A stretch of DNA of 64,000 nucleotides from NCBI RefSeq assembly GCF_003634105.1, contig NZ_RBIQ01000007.1:1-64000 (forward strand). Direction: 5' to 3'. The stretch is from Maribacter vaceletii (GTDB taxonomy: Bacteria > Bacteroidota > Bacteroidia > Flavobacteriales > Flavobacteriaceae). The translations under genes and the position numbers were made by a program. The notes beneath the pieces were generated by a model. That model saw only the letters and a program-made list of their open reading frames with translations, was not told where the DNA came from and made no database searches. This document shows positions 37,852 through 47,244 of this stretch, one piece after another; the stretch's first letter is position 1; the number at the start of each line of letters is the position of its first letter.

Positions 37852-38328
37852 TTAAAATCTAAAGTGAGAGAATGCTTTATTTGCTTCAGCCATCTTATGA
37901 GTATCTACTCTTTTCTTAACTGCTGCACCTTCTTCTTTAGAAGCTGCTAATACTTCCGCTGCTAATTTTTGAGCCATACCCTTTTCATTACGCTTTCTTG
38001 CATAACTAATTAACCACTTCATAGCAGTTGAAATCTTACGGTCTGGTCTAATTTGCATTGGAATTTGAAATGTTGCACCACCAACTCTTCTACTTCTTAC
38101 CTCTACGTGAGGCATTACGTTAGAAAGAGCATCTTTCCACAACTCTAAAGCTGTTTTTTCTTCGTCAGTCTTTTTTTCCTCTACAATATCAATTGCATCA
38201 TAAAAAACACTAAATGCAACGGATTTTTTACCGTCCCACATCATCATATTTACAAAACGAGTTACCAGCTGATCATTAAATCTTGGATCCGGTAACAATG
38301 GTCTTTTCTTTGCCTGTTTTTTTCTCAT
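37852..38328 (-). CDS. rpsG: 30S ribosomal protein S7
   Basis: This 158-residue protein nucleates the 30S head. The N-terminal [20 protein letters not shown] and the [16 protein letters not shown] segment identify it. It lies 21 bases after rpsL and 6 before fusA. Confidence 0.99.
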   Translation of the reverse strand: MRKKQAKKRPLLPDPRFNDQLVTRFVNMMMWDGKKSVAFSVFYDAIDIVEEKKTDEEKTALELWKDALSNVMPHVEVRSRRVGGATFQIPMQIRPDRKISTAMKWLISYARKRNEKGMAQKLAAEVLAASKEEGAAVKKRVDTHKMAEANKAFSHFRF

Positions 38329-38349
38329 GTCTTTTCTTTAAAAAGTGGT

Positions 38350-38724
38350 TTACTTCTTAGGGCGTTTTGCGCCATATTTAGATCTACGTTGCGTTCTTCC
38401 TGCAACACCTGCAGTATCTAAAGCACCTCTTACGATATGATACCTAACTCCTGGCAAATCTTTTACTCTTCCTCCACGTACTAATACTATCGAGTGCTCT
38501 TGGAGGTTGTGTCCTTCTCCAGGGATGTATGCATTTACCTCTTTACCATTGGTTAACCTAACCCTTGCAACTTTACGCATTGCTGAATTTGGTTTCTTTG
38601 GTGTAGTTGTGTAAACACGTGTACAAACTCCCCTTCTTTGTGGACACGAATCCAAAGCAGCCGATTTACTCTTCTTAGTAATCGTGGCCCTTCCTTTTCG
38701 TACTAATTGTGAAATTGTTGGCAT
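38350..38724 (-). CDS. rpsL: 30S ribosomal protein S12
   Basis: This 124-residue protein at the decoding centre starts [12 protein letters not shown] and has [15 protein letters not shown] and [16 protein letters not shown]. The Lys of TTPKKPNSA, a common streptomycin-resistance position, is wild type. It is the first gene of the str-type unit. Confidence 0.99.
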   Translation of the reverse strand: MPTISQLVRKGRATITKKSKSAALDSCPQRRGVCTRVYTTTPKKPNSAMRKVARVRLTNGKEVNAYIPGEGHNLQEHSIVLVRGGRVKDLPGVRYHIVRGALDTAGVAGRTQRRSKYGAKRPKK

Positions 38725-38769
38725 ACTATTTTTATATGTATATATAACTTACCCCTATTTAAGGGTCGG

Positions 38770-38799
38770 CAAATGTAGTAATATTTAAACAAAATTCAA
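38770..38799 (-). promoter_or_regulatory. Promoter for rpsL-rpsG-fusA-rpsJ
   Basis: On the minus strand TTG (38799-38797) and TACATTTG (38777-38770) are separated by 19 bases, a full consensus match. An inverted repeat, CCCCTATTTAAGGGT, at 38752-38766 lies at the start of the leader. Confidence 0.78.
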
Positions 38800-39061
38800 A
38801 TCCTAACCAACTTATTTTAAAAGTTTTTTTTTCTTACCACAATATCTACTTAAAAAACTGCTAGAAACCCATTAAATTCATTAATACTAAATAAAAACAA
38901 AAATTAAACGTTTTTAATATTATTGTAATAAAAAACTTACAATTGTGACGCATTTAGGCTTGCTGAAAATATTATATGAATTTTACGAAGGTAATTCCAT
39001 CACAACACATATATACACAACATAACAAACATTTTTAATTATGTTACTAACATAAGAATAA

Positions 39062-39092
39062 TTGTTTCTTTAGTAAGAAATTATGACTTTTG
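39062..39092 (+). promoter_or_regulatory. Promoter for the first susCD pair
   Basis: TTG at 39062-39064 is followed after 20 bases by GACTTTTG at 39085-39092. The first base departs from TAnnTTTG. Exactly the same TTG-N20-GACTTTTG occurs before the second susC, which supports a real element. Confidence 0.55.
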
Positions 39093-39116
39093 AAATAATC
39101 AATCAAAAAATATAGA

Positions 39117-42100
39117 ATGAAAAAAATATTTAAAAAAACCTGTATAATTTTTATAGGATTTCTTGTGCAAATTTCATTTGCTCAGGAAAAACCAATTTCT
39201 GGAACTATTTACGATCAAGATGGTCTACCCTTACCTGGAGTAAACATATTAATTGAAGGAACCTCCAACGGAACACAATCAGATTTTGATGGAAATTATT
39301 TGATAACTGGAAATCAAGGGCAAACCATCCTCTTTTCCTATCTGGGGCAAAAAGAAATTAGAGTAGCAATAAAAACGCAAACCACTATCAATATAACAAT
39401 GGAGGAAGATGCTCAAGCACTTGAAGAAGTTGTTGTCGTAGGTTTAGGGCAAAGCAAAAACCCTAGTAAGCTTGCATATTCTGTAGCAACAGTTGATACC
39501 GAAAAAATGCTAGATGCCCATGAAACTGATTTTGTTAACGCACTTGCAGGAAAAACTACAGGCGTACAGATAAATAGCTCTTCTGGGTTAGCAGGAGGCT
39601 CTTCAAGAATTTTAATCCGTGGTGTATCTTCTTTAAACTATGACAACACTCCTTTATATGTAATTGATGGCATCCCCGTATCCAACACCGAAAATCAGTT
39701 TGATTCTAGAGATGAAGACCAAGCATTATTCTACGGCAGCACATCTGGAGGGTCAATAGACATTTCACCTGATCAAATTAGAAATATTACAATTCTTAAA
39801 GGAGCTGCAGCATCTGCCATATACGGTTCTCGAGCAGCAAATGGTGTAATTGTAATTGACACCCACAAAGGAAACAAAAACAGCTCTGCTCAATTTAATT
39901 TTAAATCCTCTACTACTATTAGTACTATTATTGAACCAAAGCGTCAGCAAATATATACTCAAGGTTCTGGAGGAAATTATAGAACCGGAGAACCTGGAGA
40001 CCAAACATCATTAAGCTGGGGGCCAAAAATTTCAGAATTAGGAATATCCCAATACAACCCTTATGATATATTTAGAACTGGTATTACAAAAGACAATATT
40101 TTAAGCGTAAGAGGAGGGTCAGAAAGCGCAACCTATTATGCGTCTGTAGGTATTTTTAATCAAGAAGGAACCGTTCCAACCAATTCTTTTGACAGATATT
40201 CTTTTCTATTTAATTCTTCTCATGACATAACCAAAAAATTAAGTGTAAACGCAAAATTAAGCTACACCAATAGCATTAACAAAAGACCTTTTGAAGGAAA
40301 TGGAAGAACATCTATTATGTGGACCATAGCCGGAGCACCAATATCATATAACTTACTACCCGCTACAAACGAAGACGGATCTCAACGCCTATATAGAACA
40401 AATAGAAACAACCCATATCACTTATTAGAAAACACCGGATTAACTTCAAAAACAAATAGATTTCAGCCATCTATCTCTTTAACATACAACATCTTAGAAT
40501 GGATAAAGCTAAAAGCCACCTCTAGCATGGATTACAACTTATCAAATGCTAGATCCATTGAGAATTCTGGAATTATTGGGACTTATTCTAGCGGCAGAGT
40601 TTTACAAACGGATAGAACAAACAGAGATTTTAACACAGACATAATCCTAACTATAAATAAAAACTTTAGCGAAAAAATTACTGCAGATTATTTAATTGGA
40701 TATAATTTATTAGACAGAAAAAATTCTTCACTATATGCTGAAGGTGCTTCTTTTGTTATACCAGATTTTTACGACCTCTCCAATACAACATCTTTACAAA
40801 CCGATGAGGAAACCACCATAAAAAGAAACTATTCTTTTTATGGTCAGGCAAATTTTAGTTACGATGATTATCTATTTTTAACTTTAACTGGAAGAAATGA
40901 TTGGTCCTCTACACTACCATCAAACAAAAACTCCTTCTTTTATTATTCTGGAAGCTTAGGCATAGATTTAGCAAAAACTTTTGATTTACATGGCACTCTT
41001 AATAGAGCCATGCTAAGAACTTCCTATTCTAGAATAGGAAAAGACGCTCCAGAATACTCCACAATAACAGGAAACATAAAGGCTAACCCTGGAGACGGAC
41101 AAAGAGGAAACATAAACTTCCCTTTTCAAGGATCAGGAAGTTATGTTCAGAGTGCTATAAAAGGAAACCCTGAGTTAACTCCAGAATTTACAAATGAAAT
41201 TGAAATAAGTGCCGACTTACAGTTTTTTCAAAGCAGACTTGGAATAGAATTTAATTATTATGACCGAAAAAGTGAAGATCAAATTTTTGAAGTACCTCTA
41301 GCAGCAGCAACAGGTTTTAGTTCAATTTTTAAAAATGCAGGGTCCATTGAAAACAAAGGTATAGAAATAGCCACAAATGTCACTCCAATAGAGACTGAAA
41401 ATTTTAGCTGGGACATAGGAGTTAATTACTCTAAAAATGACAGCAAAGTTATAGAACTTGCAGAAGGAGTAGAATCTGTTAGGCTATCTGGCTTTACAAA
41501 TCCTGGTATTTTTATCAGAAAAGGGGAACCTTATGGTGTAATTTGGACAACCCTATATAAAAGAAATGAGGAAGGACAGCTTTTATTAGATGACGATGGC
41601 TATATACAGTTTGGAGAAGTTGGTAACGCTGGAACCGCAACACCAGATTGGACAGGAGGACTAACCACTAATGTGAGGTATAAAGGATTTGAATTATCTG
41701 GAGTAATGGATATAAGAGTGGGGGGCAAAATATACAATTTAGATGAGTTTTACACATCGTTCTACGGAACATCTATATTAACTGCTGATAGAGAAAAAGA
41801 TGTTATAATAGATGGCATAATAGAATCCTCTGGAGAAGTTAACACTATACCCATAAAAAAAGATTTTAATTACTGGAATGCCTATGCTGGCGATGAAGAA
41901 TTTGTTCAAAAAACAGATTTTATTAAACTTAGAAACGTTACTCTAGCTTACAATATACCATCTAGATTAATAACTAAAACAGGATTTAATTCTGCAAAAT
42001 TAAGTTTATCAGGTAGAAACTTATGGATAAAGACAGATGATTCTTTTACAGGATCCGACCCAGAACTTAGCTTATATGGAAGTGGAAATGGGCAAGGGAT

Positions 42101-42161
42101 TACAAATTTCCAAATACCTTCTAATAAAAGTTATAGCTTAACTCTTAACCTATCTTTCTAA
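39117..42161 (+). CDS. SusC/RagA-type TonB-dependent receptor
   Basis: This 1014-residue outer-membrane transporter imports bulky nutrients with energy from TonB. A signal peptide covers residues 1-22 (SFA/QEK). A carboxypeptidase-regulatory-like domain (about 26-110, DQDGLPLPGVNI) leads to a TonB-box-like EEVVVVGLG near 104-112, then the plug (about 115-225) and a beta-barrel ending in LNLSF with C-terminal Phe. The SusD partner starts 9 bases after it. The cargo is unknown, since no glycoside hydrolase or peptidase is in the pair. There is no anti-sigma/sigma pair or hybrid regulator next to it. Confidence 0.95.
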   Translation: MKKIFKKTCIIFIGFLVQISFAQEKPISGTIYDQDGLPLPGVNILIEGTSNGTQSDFDGNYLITGNQGQTILFSYLGQKEIRVAIKTQTTINITMEEDAQALEEVVVVGLGQSKNPSKLAYSVATVDTEKMLDAHETDFVNALAGKTTGVQINSSSGLAGGSSRILIRGVSSLNYDNTPLYVIDGIPVSNTENQFDSRDEDQALFYGSTSGGSIDISPDQIRNITILKGAAASAIYGSRAANGVIVIDTHKGNKNSSAQFNFKSSTTISTIIEPKRQQIYTQGSGGNYRTGEPGDQTSLSWGPKISELGISQYNPYDIFRTGITKDNILSVRGGSESATYYASVGIFNQEGTVPTNSFDRYSFLFNSSHDITKKLSVNAKLSYTNSINKRPFEGNGRTSIMWTIAGAPISYNLLPATNEDGSQRLYRTNRNNPYHLLENTGLTSKTNRFQPSISLTYNILEWIKLKATSSMDYNLSNARSIENSGIIGTYSSGRVLQTDRTNRDFNTDIILTINKNFSEKITADYLIGYNLLDRKNSSLYAEGASFVIPDFYDLSNTTSLQTDEETTIKRNYSFYGQANFSYDDYLFLTLTGRNDWSSTLPSNKNSFFYYSGSLGIDLAKTFDLHGTLNRAMLRTSYSRIGKDAPEYSTITGNIKANPGDGQRGNINFPFQGSGSYVQSAIKGNPELTPEFTNEIEISADLQFFQSRLGIEFNYYDRKSEDQIFEVPLAAATGFSSIFKNAGSIENKGIEIATNVTPIETENFSWDIGVNYSKNDSKVIELAEGVESVRLSGFTNPGIFIRKGEPYGVIWTTLYKRNEEGQLLLDDDGYIQFGEVGNAGTATPDWTGGLTTNVRYKGFELSGVMDIRVGGKIYNLDEFYTSFYGTSILTADREKDVIIDGIIESSGEVNTIPIKKDFNYWNAYAGDEEFVQKTDFIKLRNVTLAYNIPSRLITKTGFNSAKLSLSGRNLWIKTDDSFTGSDPELSLYGSGNGQGITNFQIPSNKSYSLTLNLSF

Positions 42162-42170
42162 AAAAATATT

Positions 42171-43628
42171 ATGAAAAAAATAAATAAAAAATCTATATAC
42201 AAGTTAAGCACACTTCTTTTTACAAGTCTGTTTATTATAAGTTGTTCCGATTATCTTGATGTAAATACTGATCCAGATTCTCCAAGTGACGCACAAATTA
42301 CAGAAGATGTAATATTACCAGGTTTAACAACTCAATTATCTTATGAATTAGCAGGAGGTTACCCAGCAAGAGCATCGAGCCTTTGGACACAACAAATAGC
42401 AGACGATGGCACCAGCAGAAGCATTTCCACTCTTTTTATAGACGACACAGACATAAACAACACTTGGCAATTTGGTCTATATACTGGGGTTTTAAAAGAC
42501 GCAAATAATATGATTAGTAAAGCCGAAGCAAATAATAATCCACACTACATTGGTATTGGAAAAGTAATACAAGCGTATGCCCTTTCAATTTTAGCAGACT
42601 TTTGGGGAGAAGCTCCATGGTCTGAAGCTTTTAATGAAAACATAACTAAACCTAAATTTGACAGTCAAGAAAGTTTATACAATTCTATTGATCAACTATT
42701 AAATGAAGCAAACACATCATTAACTGCTGCTATAAACTCTAATGCCAACACAAACCAAGATTTATTATATGATGGAGACTTATCAAAATGGAAAAAACTT
42801 GCCAACAGTCTTAGAGCTCGCTATGCACTACGCTTAATATATGCAAAAGGAACAAATCAGGCAGATTTAGCACTTACATATGCTATGGATGGATTTTCTT
42901 CTAATGACGATGATGCTGGATATGCGTTTGAAGACAAAGAAGATGCAAATAACCCATGGGCACAATGGGAAGATAAATGGACAGATATTTTTATAAATAA
43001 ATTTATTGTTACTATGTTATCCTCTAATTTAGACCCAAGGTTAAATGCATATGCTCTAAAACAAGAAGACGGTAATATTATTGGAGCAGAAAATGGAACA
43101 GAAATCCAAAACTCAGAAATCTCTATGGTTTCTAATTCAAAAGCCGAAGGAGAATTAAACACAAATGATTACTTCATAAAAAACACAACTAGTGTAGATT
43201 GGATGACCTATAATGAATTACTATTTATTGTAGCAGAAGCATATGCTCACAAATCCGATTACAGTAATTCCGAAATATTTTTAAAAAATGCAGTAAAAGC
43301 AAACTTAGAAAAATTAAATACAAATGGAGTCCTAACATTATCTGAAAGTGATATAAATACATTTATAAATAACATAAGTATACCAAATAATTTAGAAGGA
43401 GCACAAAAAATAATTATTGAACAAAAGTATATTGCAAATTTTCTACAAATTGAATCTTACAATGACTATAGAAGAACAGGCTACCCTAATATTCCATTAC
43501 CAATAATAAATTATAGCTCTCAAATACCAGAAAGATTCCCCTATCCAACAAATTCAATTTTAAATAATACAGAAAATGTACCGAATACAGATTACAAAAC
43601 TGACAAAGTTTGGTGGAACCAAAAATAA
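42171..43628 (+). CDS. SusD/RagB-like surface lipoprotein (SusD-like_2 type)
   Basis: This 485-residue lipoprotein should act as the lid that binds cargo for the adjacent SusC. The lipobox is FIISC with Cys25, followed by SDYLDVNTDPDSP. Acidic residues after the lipid Cys fit a surface-export signal. The helical TPR core includes QAYALSILADFWGEAPWSEAF. The layout agrees with the SusD-like_2 family often seen with peptide- or unknown-substrate SusC proteins. The C-terminus (KVWWNQK) is typical. Confidence 0.93.
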   Translation: MKKINKKSIYKLSTLLFTSLFIISCSDYLDVNTDPDSPSDAQITEDVILPGLTTQLSYELAGGYPARASSLWTQQIADDGTSRSISTLFIDDTDINNTWQFGLYTGVLKDANNMISKAEANNNPHYIGIGKVIQAYALSILADFWGEAPWSEAFNENITKPKFDSQESLYNSIDQLLNEANTSLTAAINSNANTNQDLLYDGDLSKWKKLANSLRARYALRLIYAKGTNQADLALTYAMDGFSSNDDDAGYAFEDKEDANNPWAQWEDKWTDIFINKFIVTMLSSNLDPRLNAYALKQEDGNIIGAENGTEIQNSEISMVSNSKAEGELNTNDYFIKNTTSVDWMTYNELLFIVAEAYAHKSDYSNSEIFLKNAVKANLEKLNTNGVLTLSESDINTFINNISIPNNLEGAQKIIIEQKYIANFLQIESYNDYRRTGYPNIPLPIINYSSQIPERFPYPTNSILNNTENVPNTDYKTDKVWWNQK

Positions 43629-43648
43629 AACTCCAATATAAAATTCTC

Positions 43649-43682
43649 AAAAAGCCATTCTTTTAAAAAAGAATGGCTTTTG
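43649..43682 (+). terminator. Terminator after first susCD pair
   Basis: AAAGCCATTCTTTT and AAAAGAATGGCTTT are a perfect inverted repeat with T residues after it. It begins 22 bases past the susD stop. Confidence 0.88.
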
Positions 43683-43911
43683 TGATTTTTACAATATCAT
43701 CAAACCTACTTACTTTTTAAATATTTGATTTTTAACAATTTAATAATACATCATTGCTGTTTTTCTTAAAAGATTAAAATCGAGGGGCCAAAATTTGTTA
43801 TTTAATAAATAAAAAAATGCTATATGTTATAATTTTAATCAAAAAAACAAAAAATTAACAGAAATATTACAACTTTAATTGTATGCATGCATAATTAATT
43901 CGAAATAAAAG

Positions 43912-43942
43912 TTGTGTAATTAACAATTAATTAAGACTTTTG
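43912..43942 (+). promoter_or_regulatory. Promoter for the second susCD pair
   Basis: TTG at 43912-43914 and GACTTTTG at 43935-43942 are 20 bases apart. Spacing and the 8-base -7 sequence are identical to the first susC promoter. The ATG follows 27 bases later. Confidence 0.58.
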
Positions 43943-43969
43943 TAATTAGCTAATTCAAATAATTTAAAA

Positions 43970-46900
43970 ATGAGAACAAAATTAAATGGGATTTTGACGC
44001 TTCTCTTAGCGTTAATTGCGCATGTTACTCTTGCGCAAGAGAAAACAGTTTCAGGTACGGTATCCGATCAAGATGGTCTACCCTTACCAGGAGTTAACAT
44101 TGTTGTACAAGGATCTACATCCGGAACACAAACAGATTTTGATGGTAATTATAGCATAAATGCTTCTGAAGGACAGACTCTTATGTTTTCTTACATTGGA
44201 CAAAAAACTGCTACTGCTATAGTAGGAGCTTCCAATACTGTTAATATTCAATTGCAAGAAGATGCAGAAGCCTTAGAAGAGGTTGTTGTTACTGCAATGG
44301 GTATGTCAAGAGAAAAAAAATCTCTTGGTTATGCAGCACAAGAAATAAAAGGAGATCAAGTTTCTACAGTTAAAGTAGATAATGTTGTAAACTCTCTTTC
44401 TGGTAAAGTAAGTGGGGTTCAAATTAAAGCTAATAATAACTTTGGTGGTTCTTCTAACTTTTTAATTAGAGGTGTAAGTTCTTTAAAAGGAAATAACCAA
44501 CCTTTATTTATAATAGATGGTATTCCAATTTCTAACAGAATAAACAACACAACTGCCCAAGAAGGCGGTAGCACCGGTTATGATTATGGAAACGCAGCTT
44601 CAGATATTAACCCAGACGATGTTGCTTCTATAAACATACTTAAAGGAGCCGCTGCTTCTGCAATTTATGGTTCTAGGGGGTCTAATGGTGCTATAATTAT
44701 CACTACAAAAAAAGGACGATCTGGAAATGCAAAAGTTACTGTATCATCTGGAATTACAGTAGGATCAATAGATAAAAGTACTTTTTTAGAATACCAAGAT
44801 GAATATGGAGCTGGTTATGGACCATATTATGGTATAAATGAAGATAGTTATTTTCAAGATATAGATGCTACCGGAGATGGTATAACTGATATAGTTGTTC
44901 CTACATTTGACGATGGTTCTTATGGAGCTCCATTAGATGGTAGTTTAGTTTACCAATGGGATGCTTTTGTTCCAGAACATGCTAATTACCAAACTGCAAC
45001 ACCTTATGTTGCAGGCAAAAATACGCCAGTAGACTTTTTTGAAACGTCTTATCAATACAATAATTCCGTTTCTGTTGCAGGAGGGAATGAAAAAATGACA
45101 TACCGTTTAGGTTATACTAACTTTGAGCAAAAAGGTATGTTACCAAACTCAAACTTGAACAAAAACACTTTTAACCTTAATGGTACTTTAAAAGTAAATG
45201 ATAAGTTACAAGTTGGTTCAAACGCAAATTTCATTATACAAAGAACTGTTGGTAGAAACTCTACTGGTTATAGTGATAACTTAATGTCCCAATTTAGACA
45301 ATGGTGGCAAGTGAATGTTGATGTTAAAGAACAACAAGCAATATTTAATGAAACAGGGCAAAACTATTCTTGGAATCATGAAGGTGGTTTTGTTCAAGGT
45401 GGTAGTGCTTTACAACCACATTATTGGGATAACCCATATTGGTCAAGATATAAAAATTACCAAAATGATAGAAGAGCACGTTTCTATGGTAATTTATTTG
45501 CAACATATAGTTTAACAAATTGGTTAGATGTTACTGCTAAAGGAGCAGTAGATTCTTACGATGAATTAAGAGAGGAAAGAAGAGCTGTAGGTTCTGTAGC
45601 CGCACCATTTGGACTACTAAGAGATGACGAATCTTCTGGATATGACAGAAAAGATATTTCATTTAGAGAATACAACTATGATTTAATGTTTAATGTTAAT
45701 ACAGCATTTAACGATGATTTAACTTTAACTGGTGTTGCCGGAGTAAACTTAAGAAGTGAAACATATAGTTTTTATCACCAAGCAACTGCTGGAGGTATTA
45801 TTGTACCAGAACTATATTCTTTAAGCAATTCTGTTAACGCTGTTCCTAAACCAAAAGAAACATTAGAAAAAAAGAAAGTTGCCGGTTATTATGCACAAGC
45901 ATCTTTAGGATATAAAAATATGTTATATCTAGACCTTACAGATCGTTATGATGTATCTTCTTCATTACCTTCTGGTAATAATAAATATAATTATTATGCA
46001 ATAAGTTCAAGTTTAATTTTCTCAAACTTAATAGATGCTAGTTGGTTAAATTTTGGTAAAATTAGAGGAGGATATGCAGAAGTAGGTAATGATTTACCTG
46101 CAAATAATGTTTATGACACCTTTACCATTAACAATAACTTTGGTAGTTCTGTAATAGTTTCATATCCAGGAACAAAACAAAATTCTGAGTTAATTCCTGA
46201 AAGAACTAAAGAAATTGAATTTGGTTTAGAAGCTAGAATGTTTAATAACAGAGTTGGTTTTGACATTACTGCTTATAAGAAAAACACTGAAGACCAGTTA
46301 ATGGATGTTTCTTTAAGTACTACAACAGGTTTTACTAGAAGATGGGTAAACGCTGGTGAAATGGAAAATAAAGGTATTGAAGTTGGACTTAATTTTACAC
46401 CTGTAGAAACAAATAATTTTGCATGGAATGTAAACGTAAACTGGTCTAAAAACGAAAATAAAGTTGTTAGTTTATTTGGAGGTCAAGAAAACTTACAATT
46501 AAATTCTTTTCAAGGCGGTATTTCTATAAATGCTACGGTTGGTGAGGCATATGGTTCTATACGAGGAACTGGATTTGATTATCATAGTAATGGTCAAAAA
46601 ATTGTTGACGCAAATGGTTATTATGTTGCAAAAGCGGATCAAGTTTTAGGAAATGTAAACCCTGATTGGTTAGGTGGTGTTTCTAACACTCTTAGATATA
46701 AAGAACTTTCTTTAAATTTCTTAATAGATATTCAAAAAGGTGGTGATGTTTATTCATTAGATACCCATTATGGACAAGGGACAGGTCTTCCATATTATAC
46801 TGCAGGATTAAACGAATTAGGTAACCCAAAGCGTGACCCTGTAACTAGCGGCGCTGATAGTGGAGGTGTATTAAATCCTGGTGTTACGGAAGATGGACAA

Positions 46901-47239
46901 CCAAATACAACAAGAGCAAGAGCTGATTATTTTGGTGGAGCATATTACTGGGGTAATTCTAGTAGAAACCCAGCTGCTTTAACTGTTTATGATGCATCAT
47001 ATATTAAATTAAGAGAACTTTCGCTTAAATATCAAATGCCAGTAGATAAGTGGCTAAAAGGTAAATTTGTTTCTGCAGCAACAATCTCTTTAGTAGGTAG
47101 AAACTTATGGATTATTGATAAAAATGTACCATTTGCTGATCCTGAATCTGGTTTAGGAGCAGGAAATGTTCAAGGTTATTTATCAGGATCTTACCCTACT
47201 CTTAAAACAGTTGGATTGAACCTTAATCTAGAATTTTAA
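43970..47239 (+). CDS. SusC/RagA-type TonB-dependent receptor
   Basis: This 1089-residue outer-membrane transporter has a signal peptide (1-22, TLA/QEK) and a regulatory-like domain (about 26-110). Its EEVVVTAMGMSREKKSLGYA segment is typical of RagA-like members, followed by plug and barrel, ending LNLEF. The stretch DQDGLPLPGVNI is shared with the first SusC, and the DNA there is nearly identical, so the two N-termini are related by duplication or gene conversion. The barrels differ clearly, so they should take different cargo. The partner SusD starts 5 bases after the stop. Confidence 0.96.
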   Translation: MRTKLNGILTLLLALIAHVTLAQEKTVSGTVSDQDGLPLPGVNIVVQGSTSGTQTDFDGNYSINASEGQTLMFSYIGQKTATAIVGASNTVNIQLQEDAEALEEVVVTAMGMSREKKSLGYAAQEIKGDQVSTVKVDNVVNSLSGKVSGVQIKANNNFGGSSNFLIRGVSSLKGNNQPLFIIDGIPISNRINNTTAQEGGSTGYDYGNAASDINPDDVASINILKGAAASAIYGSRGSNGAIIITTKKGRSGNAKVTVSSGITVGSIDKSTFLEYQDEYGAGYGPYYGINEDSYFQDIDATGDGITDIVVPTFDDGSYGAPLDGSLVYQWDAFVPEHANYQTATPYVAGKNTPVDFFETSYQYNNSVSVAGGNEKMTYRLGYTNFEQKGMLPNSNLNKNTFNLNGTLKVNDKLQVGSNANFIIQRTVGRNSTGYSDNLMSQFRQWWQVNVDVKEQQAIFNETGQNYSWNHEGGFVQGGSALQPHYWDNPYWSRYKNYQNDRRARFYGNLFATYSLTNWLDVTAKGAVDSYDELREERRAVGSVAAPFGLLRDDESSGYDRKDISFREYNYDLMFNVNTAFNDDLTLTGVAGVNLRSETYSFYHQATAGGIIVPELYSLSNSVNAVPKPKETLEKKKVAGYYAQASLGYKNMLYLDLTDRYDVSSSLPSGNNKYNYYAISSSLIFSNLIDASWLNFGKIRGGYAEVGNDLPANNVYDTFTINNNFGSSVIVSYPGTKQNSELIPERTKEIEFGLEARMFNNRVGFDITAYKKNTEDQLMDVSLSTTTGFTRRWVNAGEMENKGIEVGLNFTPVETNNFAWNVNVNWSKNENKVVSLFGGQENLQLNSFQGGISINATVGEAYGSIRGTGFDYHSNGQKIVDANGYYVAKADQVLGNVNPDWLGGVSNTLRYKELSLNFLIDIQKGGDVYSLDTHYGQGTGLPYYTAGLNELGNPKRDPVTSGADSGGVLNPGVTEDGQPNTTRARADYFGGAYYWGNSSRNPAALTVYDASYIKLRELSLKYQMPVDKWLKGKFVSAATISLVGRNLWIIDKNVPFADPESGLGAGNVQGYLSGSYPTLKTVGLNLNLEF

Positions 47240-47244
47240 AAAAA

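Larger units (their letters stand above)
38725..39116. other. Divergent intergenic region, rpsL and first susC
   Basis: This 392-base stretch carries the rpsL promoter on one side and the susC promoter on the other. The middle (about 38800-39060) is AT-rich and has no gene or further element that I can support. Confidence 0.5.
43629..43969 (+). promoter_or_regulatory. Control region of second susCD pair
   Basis: After the terminator, this 341-base gap holds an AT-rich stretch, a perfect 12-bp palindrome TATGCATGCATA at 43882-43893 and the TTG-N20-GACTTTTG promoter at 43912-43942. The palindrome is 18 bases upstream of the -33 TTG, a place where an activator or repressor dimer could bind. No gene is present. 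Confidence 0.45.
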
